A stretch of DNA of 64,000 nt from Takakia lepidozioides (taxonomy: Eukaryota; Streptophyta; Takakiopsida; Takakiales; Takakiaceae), in contig CM060733.1 in NCBI GenBank assembly GCA_030704615.1, positions 75,058,907 through 75,122,906 on the forward strand, in the 5' to 3' direction. A model generated the notes under the pieces. That model ran no database searches. It saw nothing but the letters and a program-made list of their open reading frames with translations, and was not told where the DNA came from. The translations under genes were made by a program, and so were the position numbers. Positions within the stretch are counted from its first letter, which is position 1. Each line of letters begins with the position of its first letter. Shown piece after piece: positions 9,892-19,205 of this stretch.

Positions 9892-11298
9892 TCATCCATC
9901 ACAGCCCTTGGCTGCCAACTCCCTCTGAACCTCGAGCACCTCCCACGTGTGCCATGGATGCATGCACCCCGTGGTCCTCATATGCTCGCCCCCACTCACT
10001 GCCTGTACCGTCTCGGTAGGCAGAGAGACCATTGAGGGAAGTGTATTCCGCACTCTGCGTTGCTCAGCTAGAGCCAAGCTGATAATCCAGGTCAAGCAAT
10101 TGAGATCCATTGCTTGCCCCAACACTTGACGACGTGATGCCTCAGAAAGAGACGACACCGCCGTGGTACCAGTGGTAAAACCCATTGCCCGCTCACGCTC
10201 GTCAGCATTAGGCTCCACTAACTGCTGCAACTGAGCATCCCACAGGAGGCCAGGTCCACTATCCCGGAAAGCATGCGATCCTGGGAAGCTGAGCAGTGTA
10301 GGTAATGCTGCTCGTGGTTGACCCACCTTGTTGACCACTGCCAAAGGCGAACGGTCATCGTGTCTCACACGTTGAGACTGCCTCCCTGTGTCCAGAATGT
10401 TATCCACTGTGAGATGTGCTGGCCGCTGCACCCCATCAAATGCACGCTTGAGCAGTGCGGGTGGCATCATGTTAGTCCACCATAGCCGTGGACGATGAGC
10501 CCGTGACCCCACTGTAGCTGCATCTAGCAGCAACACTGCTGACCCAAGCCACGACCGGACTTGATGCACACTGGCCATCACCCTGGCCCGAGAATCGCCC
10601 ATCAGTGGCACATTCTCCAAGATGTATGCTGGAGATACAGCTTGATGAAGCTGCAAGTGGCGCAAAACCCGCACCATCTCCCAAAACAGACCCGACCTCG
10701 AGTCTCGCAATCCATTGCCATGCCCGGCTGATGAATGCCCTTGGCAGGGCCAACCTGCCACTACCAGATCAATGGAGCCAACCCGCTCCAAATCCTGCGC
10801 CCCCAGCAACGAAATGTCTGCTGGCAAGGCCTGCTGATATCCACGAATTGCAGACACCGACAACAACTCAGGGTACCGCTGCACCAACTGAGCAACATGG
10901 CGAAGTGAAACGCGTCGTGCAGTCTCATCCCTCTCCACATACAGGTAACGCCGAACTCGTACACCTGCCTGTAACACAGCAGCCAATCCGGTGCTGATCC
11001 CGCCAAACAAGTCCAGAAGACAAATGCCTTCATCCGGAGACTGCCACACAATAGGTGTGGTGTCCAATGGAGACAATTGAGGTGGTCCTGGTGCAATCCC
11101 CACACTCTCCTCCTCTCCTGACGGTACAAAAGCCTCCACCCAGGCTTGTTGCACCCGTCGATCAGCATCCCGCTGCAAATCCTTGCTCGTGCCCCCACAA
11201 TGGAGTCTGAGCAACCATGGTAGGCAACTCCGCCATACCATACATGTCATCCTGCTCTCCCGGAGGTGGTACATCCTCTGAATGAGCATTGCCCTCAA
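9892..11298 (-). CDS. Cytosine-5 DNA methyltransferase encoded inside the gypsy element
   Basis: A 468-residue open frame carries the C5-methyltransferase motifs in canonical order: motif I LLDLFGGISTGL (residues 94-105, SAM binding), motif IV GWPCQGHSSAG (residues 182-192, catalytic C185), motif VI ILENVP (226-231), a motif VIII-like GSRAHRPRLWW (264-274), motif IX-like RERAMGF (368-374) and motif X-like LGQAMDLN (393-400). The order and the motif I style resemble DNMT3/DRM-type enzymes more than DNMT1/MET1. No targeting domain (PWWP, ADD, UBA) is seen. The first ~85 residues overlap the protease-region frame and may not be native start sequence. It lies between protease and RT, so it is probably made as part of the polyprotein. 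Likely role: methylating element DNA or host chromatin. Confidence 0.93.
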   Translation of the reverse strand: MRAMLIQRMYHLRESRMTCMVWRSCLPWLLRLHCGGTSKDLQRDADRRVQQAWVEAFVPSGEEESVGIAPGPPQLSPLDTTPIVWQSPDEGICLLDLFGGISTGLAAVLQAGVRVRRYLYVERDETARRVSLRHVAQLVQRYPELLSVSAIRGYQQALPADISLLGAQDLERVGSIDLVVAGWPCQGHSSAGHGNGLRDSRSGLFWEMVRVLRHLQLHQAVSPAYILENVPLMGDSRARVMASVHQVRSWLGSAVLLLDAATVGSRAHRPRLWWTNMMPPALLKRAFDGVQRPAHLTVDNILDTGRQSQRVRHDDRSPLAVVNKVGQPRAALPTLLSFPGSHAFRDSGPGLLWDAQLQQLVEPNADERERAMGFTTGTTAVSSLSEASRRQVLGQAMDLNCLTWIISLALAEQRRVRNTLPSMVSLPTETVQAVSGGEHMRTTGCMHPWHTWEVLEVQRELAAKGCDG

Positions 11299-11925
11299 GC
11301 AACTCTCTAGGCCAACTCACTGCCGCTGTGAATGCTGCTAGTGTCGGCATCTTGCCTCGCTGGGCAACCGCAACTCCTCCTATGAACGTCACAGGGAGCT
11401 GCACACGCCGGCCCTCCCCTGACTGCCATGCAGGCCTATAGGAAGCTGACTCCTCCCAAAAATCCAGGGTGAAGCCCATGGGGTACAACACTGCCCCACC
11501 AACCAGGACATCGTATGAGACTGCGTCTGTCACAGGCCCTTGGCTCGCATCACTGAGCCATCTGTAGGGTGATCCGGCCGTAGTCTGATAGCCAACTCAT
11601 GCCGTGTCATGCCCCGAGCCTGCTCCGATCCTCCCAGAGACGTCTGTATCTGGAAAGGACAAGGCTCATATCCGCCTCCGTGAGGCCCAAGCCTGCAATA
11701 GCAGCTCTGCCCAGCATCAATGGCTGAGCTCCCGAGTCCAACAAGACTCCAGTGGCCGTACCTCTTGCCTGCCGGTCCACTCAAACAGAAAATGCCATCC
11801 TGGTTGTCTAACATGACAACTCCAGGTGTCACCATGGCGCGCTCAATGGCTGGCCTAGCTGGCAGCTCCATCAACCTGGCAGCTGCAGCTTGCCATGGCG
11901 CCGCCGTGGCAGTCTTGACCCTCAA
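11162..11925 (-). pseudogene. Gypsy aspartic protease region
   Basis: One minus frame near 11700-11790 reads ATGVLLDSGAQPLMLGRAA, with the retropepsin active-site D-S-G-A. The flanking frame supplies sequence on both sides (upstream VVMLDNQDG; downstream FQIQTSLGGSEQARGMTRHE and later VSYDVLVGGAVLYPMGFTLDF, a typical flap-to-C-terminal strand pattern). Reading the whole domain needs two frame changes that cancel, so as written the protease is broken. Retropepsins cleave the gag-pol polyprotein. Confidence 0.75.
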
Positions 11926-13940
11926 TCCGAGGATCCCTCCGGCACTACACCTCCCACTATCTCCGCAGAAGATGAAGTAACCTCCCCACTCTCACAGAGT
12001 GTAGCTGCCAGCCTGAACACCTCAGCTGGTCTTACCCCCGGCGTCGCAATCATGGTAGCCGAGAACAATGGAGCCTGGCACACAGATGTGGCCGCTCCTA
12101 GCAGCACACTAGCTGCCGTAGCCTTGGCAACACTAGGTAGTGGTGCTACCCGTGTAGCTCTCCCCAATGGCATAGTAACCTCCGCCTCGGTAACAGTCGG
12201 GCGAGAACTAGGTGCCATGGATGGCGTCGACACTGTCTCCGCCAATGTGAATGACTGAGGAAGCCTAGCCTGACGGCTTGCCTCCCCACGCTGTGGATCC
12301 AACTCCACCTCTGCACCTCGTGGCTCAGGAACTCGTGCTGCTCCTCGAGTCACGGCTGCAGCAGACTCCACCTGCACTAGTGGTAGTGCTGCTCCACACA
12401 TGAATCCCATGCCTCCCATATCTCCTCCCTCAGGAGCAGGAGGTGGACCATCCGGCCTTAGAGCCGGTACCACCTGAGCTGTAGCCATGGCAGCGAGCCT
12501 CTGCTCTAGCTGCTGAAGCCGGTTGGCCATGCCTTGGTCAACACCCTGACCTCCGCGTCCTTGGCCACGTTGAGCTTGCCCTTGGCCTGCACCTCGTGGC
12601 TGGCCACCTCGTCCTCTCTGGGCTGCTCCACCTCGCCCCCGGCCACCATTGTTCCCTTGGAACTGGCCTGGGCGCAACTCAGGATGCAAACCATAACACT
12701 GGCCTCTCCATGCCCGTGCTTGCCACAATGCCCCACACTGCAACTGTGCAGGCTGTGCATGTGCCGGCCCTTTGCCTCCCTCTGGGCAATCCTTCTTGAC
12801 ATGGGGTCCTCCACATGTCCAGCACACCACATCCGCCCGTTGTTGGCCAGCAAATGAAGGGAGAGACCCCTGCATCTGAGGTCCTCTCTGCCCTTCCCTG
12901 AGCTTCACCTGAGCCCCCTTGTTGCCTTGAGCACGTTGAGGTAGTGGTTGGCTAGGAGCACCACTACCCCCCGTGGTGTCTCCTTAGCAAATCCCACCAT
13001 GACCACTCGTTCCTCCACCATGTTGAGCTCTATCCGCTCTGCCAGCAAAAACATTTGCTAAGGTGGGTTGGGCCGCTTGTAGGAGAGTTGCATCCCGCAC
13101 CCTTCTCCTCAGCTCCTTGTCCAATATCCCATACCAGAATTGGACTGCCTGAGCTTCCGTAACCCCTTGGGTTACATTTATCAAGCGCCTCATGCGAGTG
13201 AAGCCTCCCTCAAGCTCTCGGTCGGCTTCCGTTGGAACTCTTGCAAGCTCCGCAACTTCTCTGTCCTCACCCCTTGGTAGTTCCCTCTCACTCTTCGAAG
13301 AACTCCACAACAGGGTTGAAGGCAGGCACGGGTGCTAGTGCTGGTGCGGTAGTGGCTTGGGTGGACGTCGTAGCTTACTGTACCACCAGTCCCACTGCTG
13401 CTTGCTGAAGCTGCCGGTGCAGCGGCAGGTGTAGCCACTGCCCTCGTGGCTCTAGTGCCCCTAGTGATGGAGACATAGTCGGGTGACCAGTACATCCTCC
13501 ACTCCTCGATCTCAACCTCATGCCCCCGCCTGAACTCATGGTAATCATCCATAGGCGGCCCCTCAAGGTGCTGAAACAGCCCTTTCCATGCCATGAACGG
13601 CGTAAATAGTTGTGGATTGCGCATTTGCTGCAAATCACACCAAACTATCAAACTCTTGGATAAAATCATCCAACTCAATGTGCCCACCGCCCCAGAGTAC
13701 CTTCGTGGCCCCTTGGTAGCTCCATACATCTCCTCCATTGTGTCCCACAACAATGGCAAAGAACAACTTGCAAACCGCCGGTATGAGCCCTCCTGATTCA
13801 CAATCCGAATCAGAACTTCCTGGAAGACACAGGAGGTGAAGGTGGCCTAAACCGCACACCTCGTCTCGTGTACCCATAGTATCGCTAGTGCTCGAACCGG
13901 CACTGTCCCCAGCAACTAGTGGCACCTCCGTGTTTGACAC
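11926..13940 (-). pseudogene. Gypsy gag polyprotein (frame-broken)
   Basis: Capsid-like sequence spans several frames: NTEVPLVAGDSAG near 13935, MDDYHEFRRGHEVEIEEW near 13560, and a helical part (GFTRMRRLINVTQGVTEAQ … WYGILDKELRRRVRDA) at 13190-13050. A Gln/Gly/Arg-rich tail and a CCHC knuckle (CWTCGGPHVKKDC, CX2CX3HX4C) lie near 12830-12790. Part of this tail is an AQRGQGRGGQG-type basic region. No ATG is evident at the beginning of the homologous segment: an in-frame TGA lies just upstream of VSNTEV, and the copy at 63840 also lacks one. The true start therefore lies elsewhere or involves splicing. Confidence 0.8.
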
Positions 13941-14169
13941 TCAACCGTCATGAACATGTCCCTAACCCCCTCTCCACAAGGTAACCGTGTAAGAACCTGT
14001 TGCGGCTTATGGTTTTGGAATACTAAGTTCCTAACATAGCCTACACCTGTGAACTTGCATGACCATGGGAATATCATGAAGATACTCCTCAAACCGCCTC
14101 CACGAGCTTCAAAATTGGCCTTCCAGACCACATGCCAGTCCTTAGTCCACCAGTGCCTCCACGAGTCAG

Positions 14170-15225
14170 CACAGGCCATCCACAGGTCAACACGGGCCAC
14201 CACAGACCAGCACAGGCCCACACAGCTCACTGGTCACAGCCGTCACAGTCCCACAGGCCACTGGGCACAGCCTGTCATCACAGCCTGTCACAGCCTCATC
14301 AGTGTCACAGCCCCTCACAACAGCCTCACACAGCCGCCTCACAGTCACAACAGCCTCACAGCCTCACAATCACAGCCCCTTCACAGGGCCTCACAACAAC
14401 AGCCCCTCACACAGCCCCTCACAGCCCGTCACAGCCCATCATTCACAAACAGCCTCAAGCAATCACAGCCTCACAATCACAGCCTTCACAGCCTGTCACA
14501 GCCCCAAGGGGCAACAGCCCCTCACAGCCCCACAGCCCCAAAGGCCCACAGCCTGTCACAGCCCCTTCACAGCCTTCACAACACAGCCCGTCACAGCCTC
14601 ACAGCCCATCACAGCCCATCACAGCCTGTCACAGCCCACAGCCCATCACAGCCCGTCACAGCCTTCACAGCCTCATCACAGCCCCTCACAGCCTCACAGC
14701 CCCAAAGGCCATTGTCACAGCCTTCACAGTCACAGTCACAGCCCGTCATGTCACAGCCCCACAACTTGTCACAGCCCACAGCCCGTCACAGCCCTCACAG
14801 CAGCCCGTCACAGCCCCAAAGGCCATGGGCACGGCCTGTCACAGTCTCACAGCCTCACACAGCCCCTCACAGCCCGTCACAGGGCCTCAGGCACGGCCTG
14901 TCACAGCCCCTCACAGCCCGGCCACAGCCTGTCACACAGCCCACAGCCCACAGCCCGTCACAGCCCCAAGACACAGCCTCACAGCCCTCACAGCCCCACA
15001 GCCTCACGGCCTGTCACAGCCCCTCACAGCCTCACAGCCTTTGTCACAGCCCGTCACAGCCCTTCAACAGCCTGTCACAGCCCACAGCCTCAGGGCACAG
15101 CCACAGCCTCACAGTGGGCACAGCCTGTCACAGCCTTCACAGGGCACAGGGCACAGCCTGTCACAGCCGCCCACAGCCACAGCCTCACAGCTCACAACAG
15201 CCCCACAGCCCCTCTGGCAGTTTAG
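14170..15225. repeat. About 1-kb CACAGCC simple tandem array in the gypsy leader
   Basis: The + strand is an almost pure string of CACAGCC, CTCACAGCC and GTCACAGCC units of 7-10 bp. It lies between the 5' LTR and gag. The array removes stop codons from three overlapping + frames, giving spurious Ser/Gln/Pro/His-rich open frames of 300-400 codons on the strand opposite the element. A related but different array (CGTGG-rich) occupies the equivalent leader position in the element at the right edge (62560-62840). Confidence 0.92.
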
Positions 15226-16691
15226 CCATTTCTCCAAGGGGTTTAGCCACGCCAAGCTAGGGTTTGTGTCTCTTGGACTCTAGGCTTCTTTCCACCGAGC
15301 TATGGTGGCTGTGAGGAAATCAGCAAGGTATCCTTGCTCTTTCGGCTCCCACACACCACCATAGTAGCCCTAAGCCATGAGGTGGTTGCCACAAACCAAG
15401 CCTTCTTTCTCACTTAGCCTCCCCAAACACGCCACTAAACTCAATGGCAAACAACCAAGCCCTGCTGGTTCCCAGCCCTTGTGAGCACTCATTCAAGCAC
15501 TCTCATTGGCCATAGCATCTGTCTTAGAGCCTATTCCAGCCCTCTACACCTGTTGCTTCAAGAGTTGCGCTCCCTTCAAGCTTGAAGTTGAAACCCCAAC
15601 TCACATAGGCCCTACAAGTGCTTTTCTTTCACTCCAAGTGGAAACCAGCCCTAGACCTTCCGTTCTAGCTCTCTAAGGCTTGAAAACAAGAGCCTCAATG
15701 GGCTGAAGGCATGCTCCACACATGCCCCACTCTCACCATAAGAGAATCAGCTCCTTTGCTTCATTTCTTGCACCCACAAACCTGAAAATACAAGCTTCAG
15801 CAGGCTGAAAGCATGCTCTACATGCCCTACAGGGAAACCAGCCCCTTCCTTCCTTTCTTGCACTCCCACACCTAAAGTGCAAGCCTTCACCAGGCTGATA
15901 GCATGCTCCACACATGCATTGCCCTCACATAAGGGAAGTCAGCCCTTCCCTCTTCCTTGCTTGCCCTCCAAGCTTGAAGATGGAAGCTTCAATGAGCTGA
16001 ATACATGCTCCACACATGCAACCTCTTCACACAAGAGATATCAGCCCCCTATCTTGGCTCCTTGGCTCCTTGATGCTCTCTAAGACAAGACTAAGCACTC
16101 CATAGCCTTTGCCAAGCTCCTGAAACCCTAAGGCTTACATTTCCAGCCACAAGACACTTCTCTTGTGGTGCAAGAGCTCTTCTTCCAAGCTCTGAAACCC
16201 TAGGTGCACATTCCATGGCCTTGCCGCACCTCTTAGCTCCTGTTCCAGCCCTGCTCTTGCCATGACAAGAGCCCTCTCAATGCTGAAGCTCGAGATTGAA
16301 ACCCAATCTCACCATACTCCACAAAGTGCACTGATTTGCCCCAAGCCAAATCAGCCCTTTCGCTTGGTCTTGCAATCCTTCACACAATGAAGCTCGCATT
16401 CCCAAGTCCAGTTCTCAGCTTTGCCACCAAAGCCACTATAACCTGCTCTTGACTGGTCCTCTTCCCAATCGTGCTTGCTCATGCATGTACACAATCTGAA
16501 ACCATCAAGGTGCTCTGGAATTACCTACAGTATGGTGCTTTCATCTCTGAAGCTGAAGATCGAATGCCAAGGTTTACCACCTCGTAACCCACATCGCCTC
16601 CGCTTCTAACAACCAAGAGCTCCACGGTGCTCCTTGCATAACAACTTGGTTTCTCTCATTCTCAAGCAAAAACCACAAGTGCTACAACTAA
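15226..16691. repeat. Gypsy leader with degenerate ~97-bp tandem units
   Basis: This is non-coding leader of the element. From about 15670 to 16060 four imperfect units share CTTCAN(C/A)AGGCTGAAAGC-like sequence followed by ATGCTC(C/T)ACA(CA)TGC. The ATGCTC anchors lie near 15713, 15811, 15903 and 16005, a spacing of about 92-102 bp. The remainder is C/T-rich, low in stops and without recognisable coding. Confidence 0.7.
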
Positions 16692-16733
16692 CTCGTATCT
16701 AGCACTCATAGATACGAGCTCATCTTTCTCGAG
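16692..16733 (-). promoter_or_regulatory. Atypical primer-binding region downstream of the 5' LTR
   Basis: Directly after the 5' LTR the element reads CTCGAGAAAGATGAGCTC. It has no TGG start or other 3'-tRNA complement of the usual kind. Sixteen of these bases (CTCGAGAAAGATGAGC) are the exact reverse complement of the LTR hairpin region (GCTCATCTTTCTCGAG). It is followed at once by a perfect 10-bp inverted repeat (CTCGTATCTA / TAGATACGAG, 7-base loop). Homologous positions in the other two copies keep both features with different bases. Confidence 0.7.
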
Positions 16734-17060
16734 TGATAAAGAAGAAGAATACAAGCACAAGCTCATGCGAGCTCACAAAGCTGAAGCATAAACTCATGCA
16801 TATATAACCTCATCACTCAAATACAAGTCAAGCCAAGTGCACCCCACGCCATGGGGAATCCACACTACGGCGCCATAGCTAGGCGCGGTGAGGCTCAACT
16901 CGAGAAAGATGAGCCTCCCGCGCTTGCCGTGAAGATAACCACTCCAGGGCCTAAATCTGCCTTGACCCCTGGATTGACACTTGGGCCAATCCCAAATGTC
17001 AATATGTAAAAGCTAGCTATTTCCTAGCTAGTTTCACACTAGTGGTAAAATAACTTGACA
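16734..17060 (-). repeat. 5' LTR of the methyltransferase gypsy element
   Basis: It is 327 bp with TG…CA ends and looks identical to the LTR at 5873-6199. It contains a stem-loop at 16890-16917 (in element sense, stem GAGGCTCA / TGAGCCTC, loop TCTTTCTCGAGT). The LTR abuts the right 160-bp duplication without any intervening repeat R. Confidence 0.92.
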
Positions 17061-17280
17061 CAGTGTATGGGGACATTCGTATTGGGATAGAGGACGAAAC
17101 GCACGGAGACGGCGGGCCCACAGTGAAGCTTTCCATATTCCATGGTGGTTTGATTGAAGGGCACGACATTGTGGTCAACTTGAACACGGGCGCGACATCA
17201 GCTGCAATCCACTTTTCCTGGAGGAGCCCCATGACTCATGAGCTCGTCTTCAGACCAGTCGAAGTCCCGTTCACTTAGTG
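17061..17280 (+). pseudogene. 160-bp duplication, right copy, and end of the split reading frame
   Basis: Bases 17061-17220 repeat 5531-5690. The frame then continues through WRSPMTHELVFRPVEVPFT to a TAG at 17276-17278. This gives the probable pre-insertion continuation of the interrupted frame. No protein family was recognised. Confidence 0.6.
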
Positions 17281-17593
17281 GCTTTCATTCAGAATGCTTT
17301 AGATTTGCATGAACCATCAATGCAGTTATCGTGCTTCATATGCAACTCATGTGGATCAATAAAATCAATAAAATAAAATTATGTGGAATGTGCATCCTTC
17401 GTTCTCAAAATGGACAACTCGTCATATCGACCAATTTCCAGCCACAGCGTTCCATTTCCTTCCTCGGACCTGCCTATTGCGGCGCCGAAATAGCACATGA
17501 GGATGAAAACTGCATGGTCCCACCGGATTGCGTTCCGATGGGATAGCAAACTTCCAGTTCGCGATTTTGGGGTCAAAATAGCAAACTTGGACT

Positions 17594-17795
17594 GTGCTAT
17601 TTCGGCACCGAAATTCCCAAGTGAAATGTGCCAAAGGGTCGTGTTTTGAAGGCTTGGACCGTGCTATTTCGGCGCCAAAATTCCCGAGTGGAATGTGATA
17701 AATGGCCGTATTTTGAAGGAGCAGATCGGGCTATTTCGGCGCCGAAATTCCCAAGTGGAATGTGATAAAGGGCCGTGTTTTGAAGGCTTCAAGTG
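17594..17795. repeat. Three tandem ~67-bp units with a 14-bp palindrome
   Basis: Units start at the GTGCTATTTCGGC-type motif near 17594, 17661 and 17729. They share TTCCCAAGTGGAATGTGATA and a GTGTTTTGAAGG(C)-type end. Two units hold TTTCGGCGCC(A/G)AAA, which in the last is the perfect palindrome TTTCGGCGCCGAAA. A partial unit (GGCGCCGAAATAGC) precedes them near 17480. No coding is seen. Confidence 0.8.
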
Positions 17796-17879
17796 CACCC
17801 TTCTCTGCTGTGTATATATTACTTGTAGGGTACTTTACTTTATTTTACGTTTCTTTTGCTTTTAGTATTGCATTGTAGT

Positions 17880-19205
17880 TTGCGGAAGATATGTTGGGAA
17901 TCTGACATGCAAAGTCTGAACACAATGATTTCCAAAATAGTGGCCACTAGCATCCAAAGTTTAATACATCTTCTCACAGACTCTACGCCTCCACATATTA
18001 TCCTTTTACAGGAAACCAAGCTCAATACAAATAACCCCAATAGCTCCTATATCAACAAACTCTTCCTAGCTTACTATTTACTATACGGAAACCCTCTCTC
18101 CGCTATGCAATGCCTCACACGGCGCTCCGCTCCGTACCGCCCTACCCGTGGTGGAGTCGCGCTAGGCATCCTACGTACCCACCACTCCCCCAGTACCACC
18201 AGTAAGATCCCTATCCCTATCCCTCTTCGCTCTCACCTTCAAATCATCCAACTGCATCTGCCAACACTTCACCCCATTACCCTTATACACTTATACATGC
18301 CCTCCCACGTGGATGACCTCACACTAATCCCCGACATCCTGCACACAATTTCAGACACCATCACCCAGCCTACAAACCAACAACATCACTTCATATTAGC
18401 AGGTGACTTTAACCTCTATATTGCTCTACATACATACAACGGCATATACAAACCCCCATCCCTACTCGACCATGAATGGGCAAAATTTACTCAGCTACAT
18501 AAATTCCGATATATACCTGCTGACCACCATTACTCAAGACAAGGTGGACTTAACTAAGTCTTTTTGATGGTTTCTACCTCAAAATACAAAGTGAGATCCC
18601 CGCTTACCTCCAGAGCCACATACACATTGACAGCTTATGCAATTCTGATCACTATCCTGTCTCAATATCTCTCCCCCCATCTCTGATCCCTCCGACCCAT
18701 ACCGGCAATATATACCCCGCCACCAAAATCTATGATTCTTTCTCCACTACCTCAACGTAACATCGTCGCCTTCCAAAACCACTTTCACTCGGCAGCCCCA
18801 CTCCTTATATTAAAACTCTTATGCATCCTCTCTGATACAAACTTAACGCAGTTCCCCGACAGAACTTGGCTTGAGGCTGAGGAAGTGCTCACATCCATAA
18901 TGCAAGAAATGACCCAAAGTGTCCTCGCCACATGCTCCACCCCCCCTGAGATCCTGCAAACCACACGCTCAAAACAAAACGGAGGATACCTTACCCGAAC
19001 ACAGAAACGTGCATGGACCTCCCACCTCAACATCTATCTCACGATCAGACGCGCCCTTACTATCATACCTCCTTCACCCACACCCCACCTATGCAATAAC
19101 TGGAAGTTCGACTCCTGGGACATTACCTATCTAAGTACACTGACAAACTGTCAAGCACTTATACCTCCTCCTGATGATCCATCCGCTATTACCCAACTAG
19201 GGTAA
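17880..19205 (+). pseudogene. LINE (non-LTR retrotransposon) endonuclease and linker fragment
   Basis: The first frame (17907-18554) encodes an APE-type endonuclease: IILLQETKL, a central strand TLIHLYMPSH, and FILAGDFN. After a frame change near 18556 the C-terminal endonuclease motif SDHYPVSISLPP appears. A long linker follows (LPQRNIVAFQNHFHSAAPL … KRAWTSHLNIYLTIRRAL) and ends near 19205, before any RT domain. The enzyme would nick target DNA to prime reverse transcription. The element is 3' truncated and broken. Confidence 0.8.

Larger units (their letters stand above)
5691..17060 (-). mobile_element. Ty3/gypsy LTR retrotransposon carrying a DNA methyltransferase and a PHD finger
   Basis: An ~11.4-kb element reads on the minus strand: 5' LTR 17060-16734, repeat-rich leader, gag, DSG aspartic protease, cytosine-5 methyltransferase, RT, RNase H, integrase with a C-terminal PHD finger, and 3' LTR 6199-5873. 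The PR-RT-RH-IN order is Ty3/gypsy. The two 327-bp LTRs look identical by eye, which implies a recent insertion, yet the coding region has several frame changes. An extra 182-bp repeat lies outside the 3' LTR (5691-5872), and the whole is flanked by a 160-bp duplication. A methyltransferase in a gypsy element is known from charophytes (de Mendoza and colleagues, 2018). The methyltransferase plus PHD combination is what stands out here. Confidence 0.9.

Noticed and set aside
13780-14040. The block shared with 63720-63990 as an independent dispersed repeat
   Set aside because: It is the leader-gag boundary of the same gypsy family present twice in opposite orientation, so it needs no separate annotation.
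14049-15283. Three overlapping + strand open frames of 300-400 codons rich in S, Q, P, H and T
   Set aside because: They are the three frames of one CACAGCC tandem array in the leader of a minus-strand retrotransposon. The repeat lacks stop codons in any + frame. Composition is pure repeat and there is no domain.
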